DNA from: Bacteroidales bacterium
GTDB lineage: Bacteria; Bacteroidota; Bacteroidia; Bacteroidales; PUMT01
Direction: 5' to 3'
DNA length: 43,578 nt
Assembly (NCBI GenBank): GCA_007132225.1
Contig: SLPB01000091.1
Location: 1-43,578, forward strand
A program made the position numbers and the translations under genes. A model generated the notes under the pieces. That model was not told the DNA's origin and ran no database searches. It worked only from the letters and a program-made list of their open reading frames with translations. This document shows, piece by piece, positions 43,437 through 43,578 of the stretch (positions within the stretch are counted from its first letter, which is position 1; every line of letters starts with the position of its first letter).

Positions 43437-43578
43437 GATTCAATGAATTTTTCAATTTCAAATATACATGACATTTTTTAATTGACACACAGACGAATAA
43501 AAATCCAGTCCGATGTCTTTAACTTTGCTTAACGTGCTCGAGGCACAATCATTAAAAGCAAGTTATTAACTTAAACTA

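Noticed and set aside
1-43578. tRNA, rRNA, riboswitch or transposon
   Set aside because: No T-loop-like motif, conserved rRNA segment, known aptamer or transposase motif was noticed on either strand. A covariance-model scan would be needed to be certain.
1-43578. Canonical polysaccharide utilisation locus
   Set aside because: Carbohydrate-active genes are scattered in different orientations and no SusC/SusD pair is present.

Overview
The window looks like a chromosomal segment of a Bacteroidota bacterium, probably of the Bacteroidales/Marinilabiliales type. The reasons are the gene families (Tat-exported Gfo/Idh/MocA enzymes, GH109, a type I sulfatase, an alginate-lyase-like enzyme, CBM9-like proteins, DUF4382 lipoproteins, a FISUMP-domain lipoprotein, an ECF sigma factor beside a membrane-anchored beta-barrel protein), promoter elements of the TAnnTTTG type, and AT-rich intergenic DNA. 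No rRNA, tRNA, CRISPR array, transposase or SusC/SusD pair was seen. The taxonomic call is inference from families.

Layout. 1-8.2 kb: a left-truncated sialidase-like propeller protein (-), D-lactate dehydrogenase (+), a membrane-anchored ceramidase-like hydrolase (+), a two-gene operon of a sugar isomerase-like TIM barrel and a GH109 glycosidase (-), and a CBM9-like protein (+). 8.3-10.3 kb: two SDR-type dehydrogenases. 10.4-14.2 kb: a complete, tightly packed ferric-iron ABC transporter operon (-) that is clearly more GC-rich than its neighbours. 14.4-18.0 kb: a cassette of lipoprotein, ECF sigma factor, anti-sigma-like/beta-barrel fusion and DUF4382 lipoprotein (+). 18.0-20.8 kb: a repeat-bearing leader region, then DoxX and a Gfo/Idh/MocA enzyme that overlap. 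20.9-28.8 kb: alginate-lyase-like enzyme, DEDDh exonuclease, AGCS symporter with a large insertion, two secreted proteins made of strict short repeats, an SDR with a degenerate active site, a GroES-like protein and a GNAT. 28.9-31.8 kb: SIS protein, ROK kinase, type II pantothenate kinase.

32.0-35.75 kb (-) is the most interesting part: an ArsM-like methyltransferase, a 31-residue Cys-containing peptide found by reading the minus strand between the annotated genes, a radical SAM/SPASM protein with the N-terminal region typical of peptide maturases, and a thioredoxin-thioredoxin reductase fusion. I propose a ribosomally made, radical-SAM-modified thiol peptide system, possibly linked to metalloid or redox chemistry. 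The architecture is seen in the sequence; the function is inference.

36.2-43.6 kb: a third Gfo/Idh/MocA enzyme, a GDPD and a CBM9/DOMON-like lipoprotein (operon, -), a cupin, a sulfatase lipoprotein, a TPR protein and a FISUMP lipoprotein. Overall the window combines export and breakdown of glycans or sulfated and acidic polysaccharides with iron uptake, CoA synthesis and envelope regulation.
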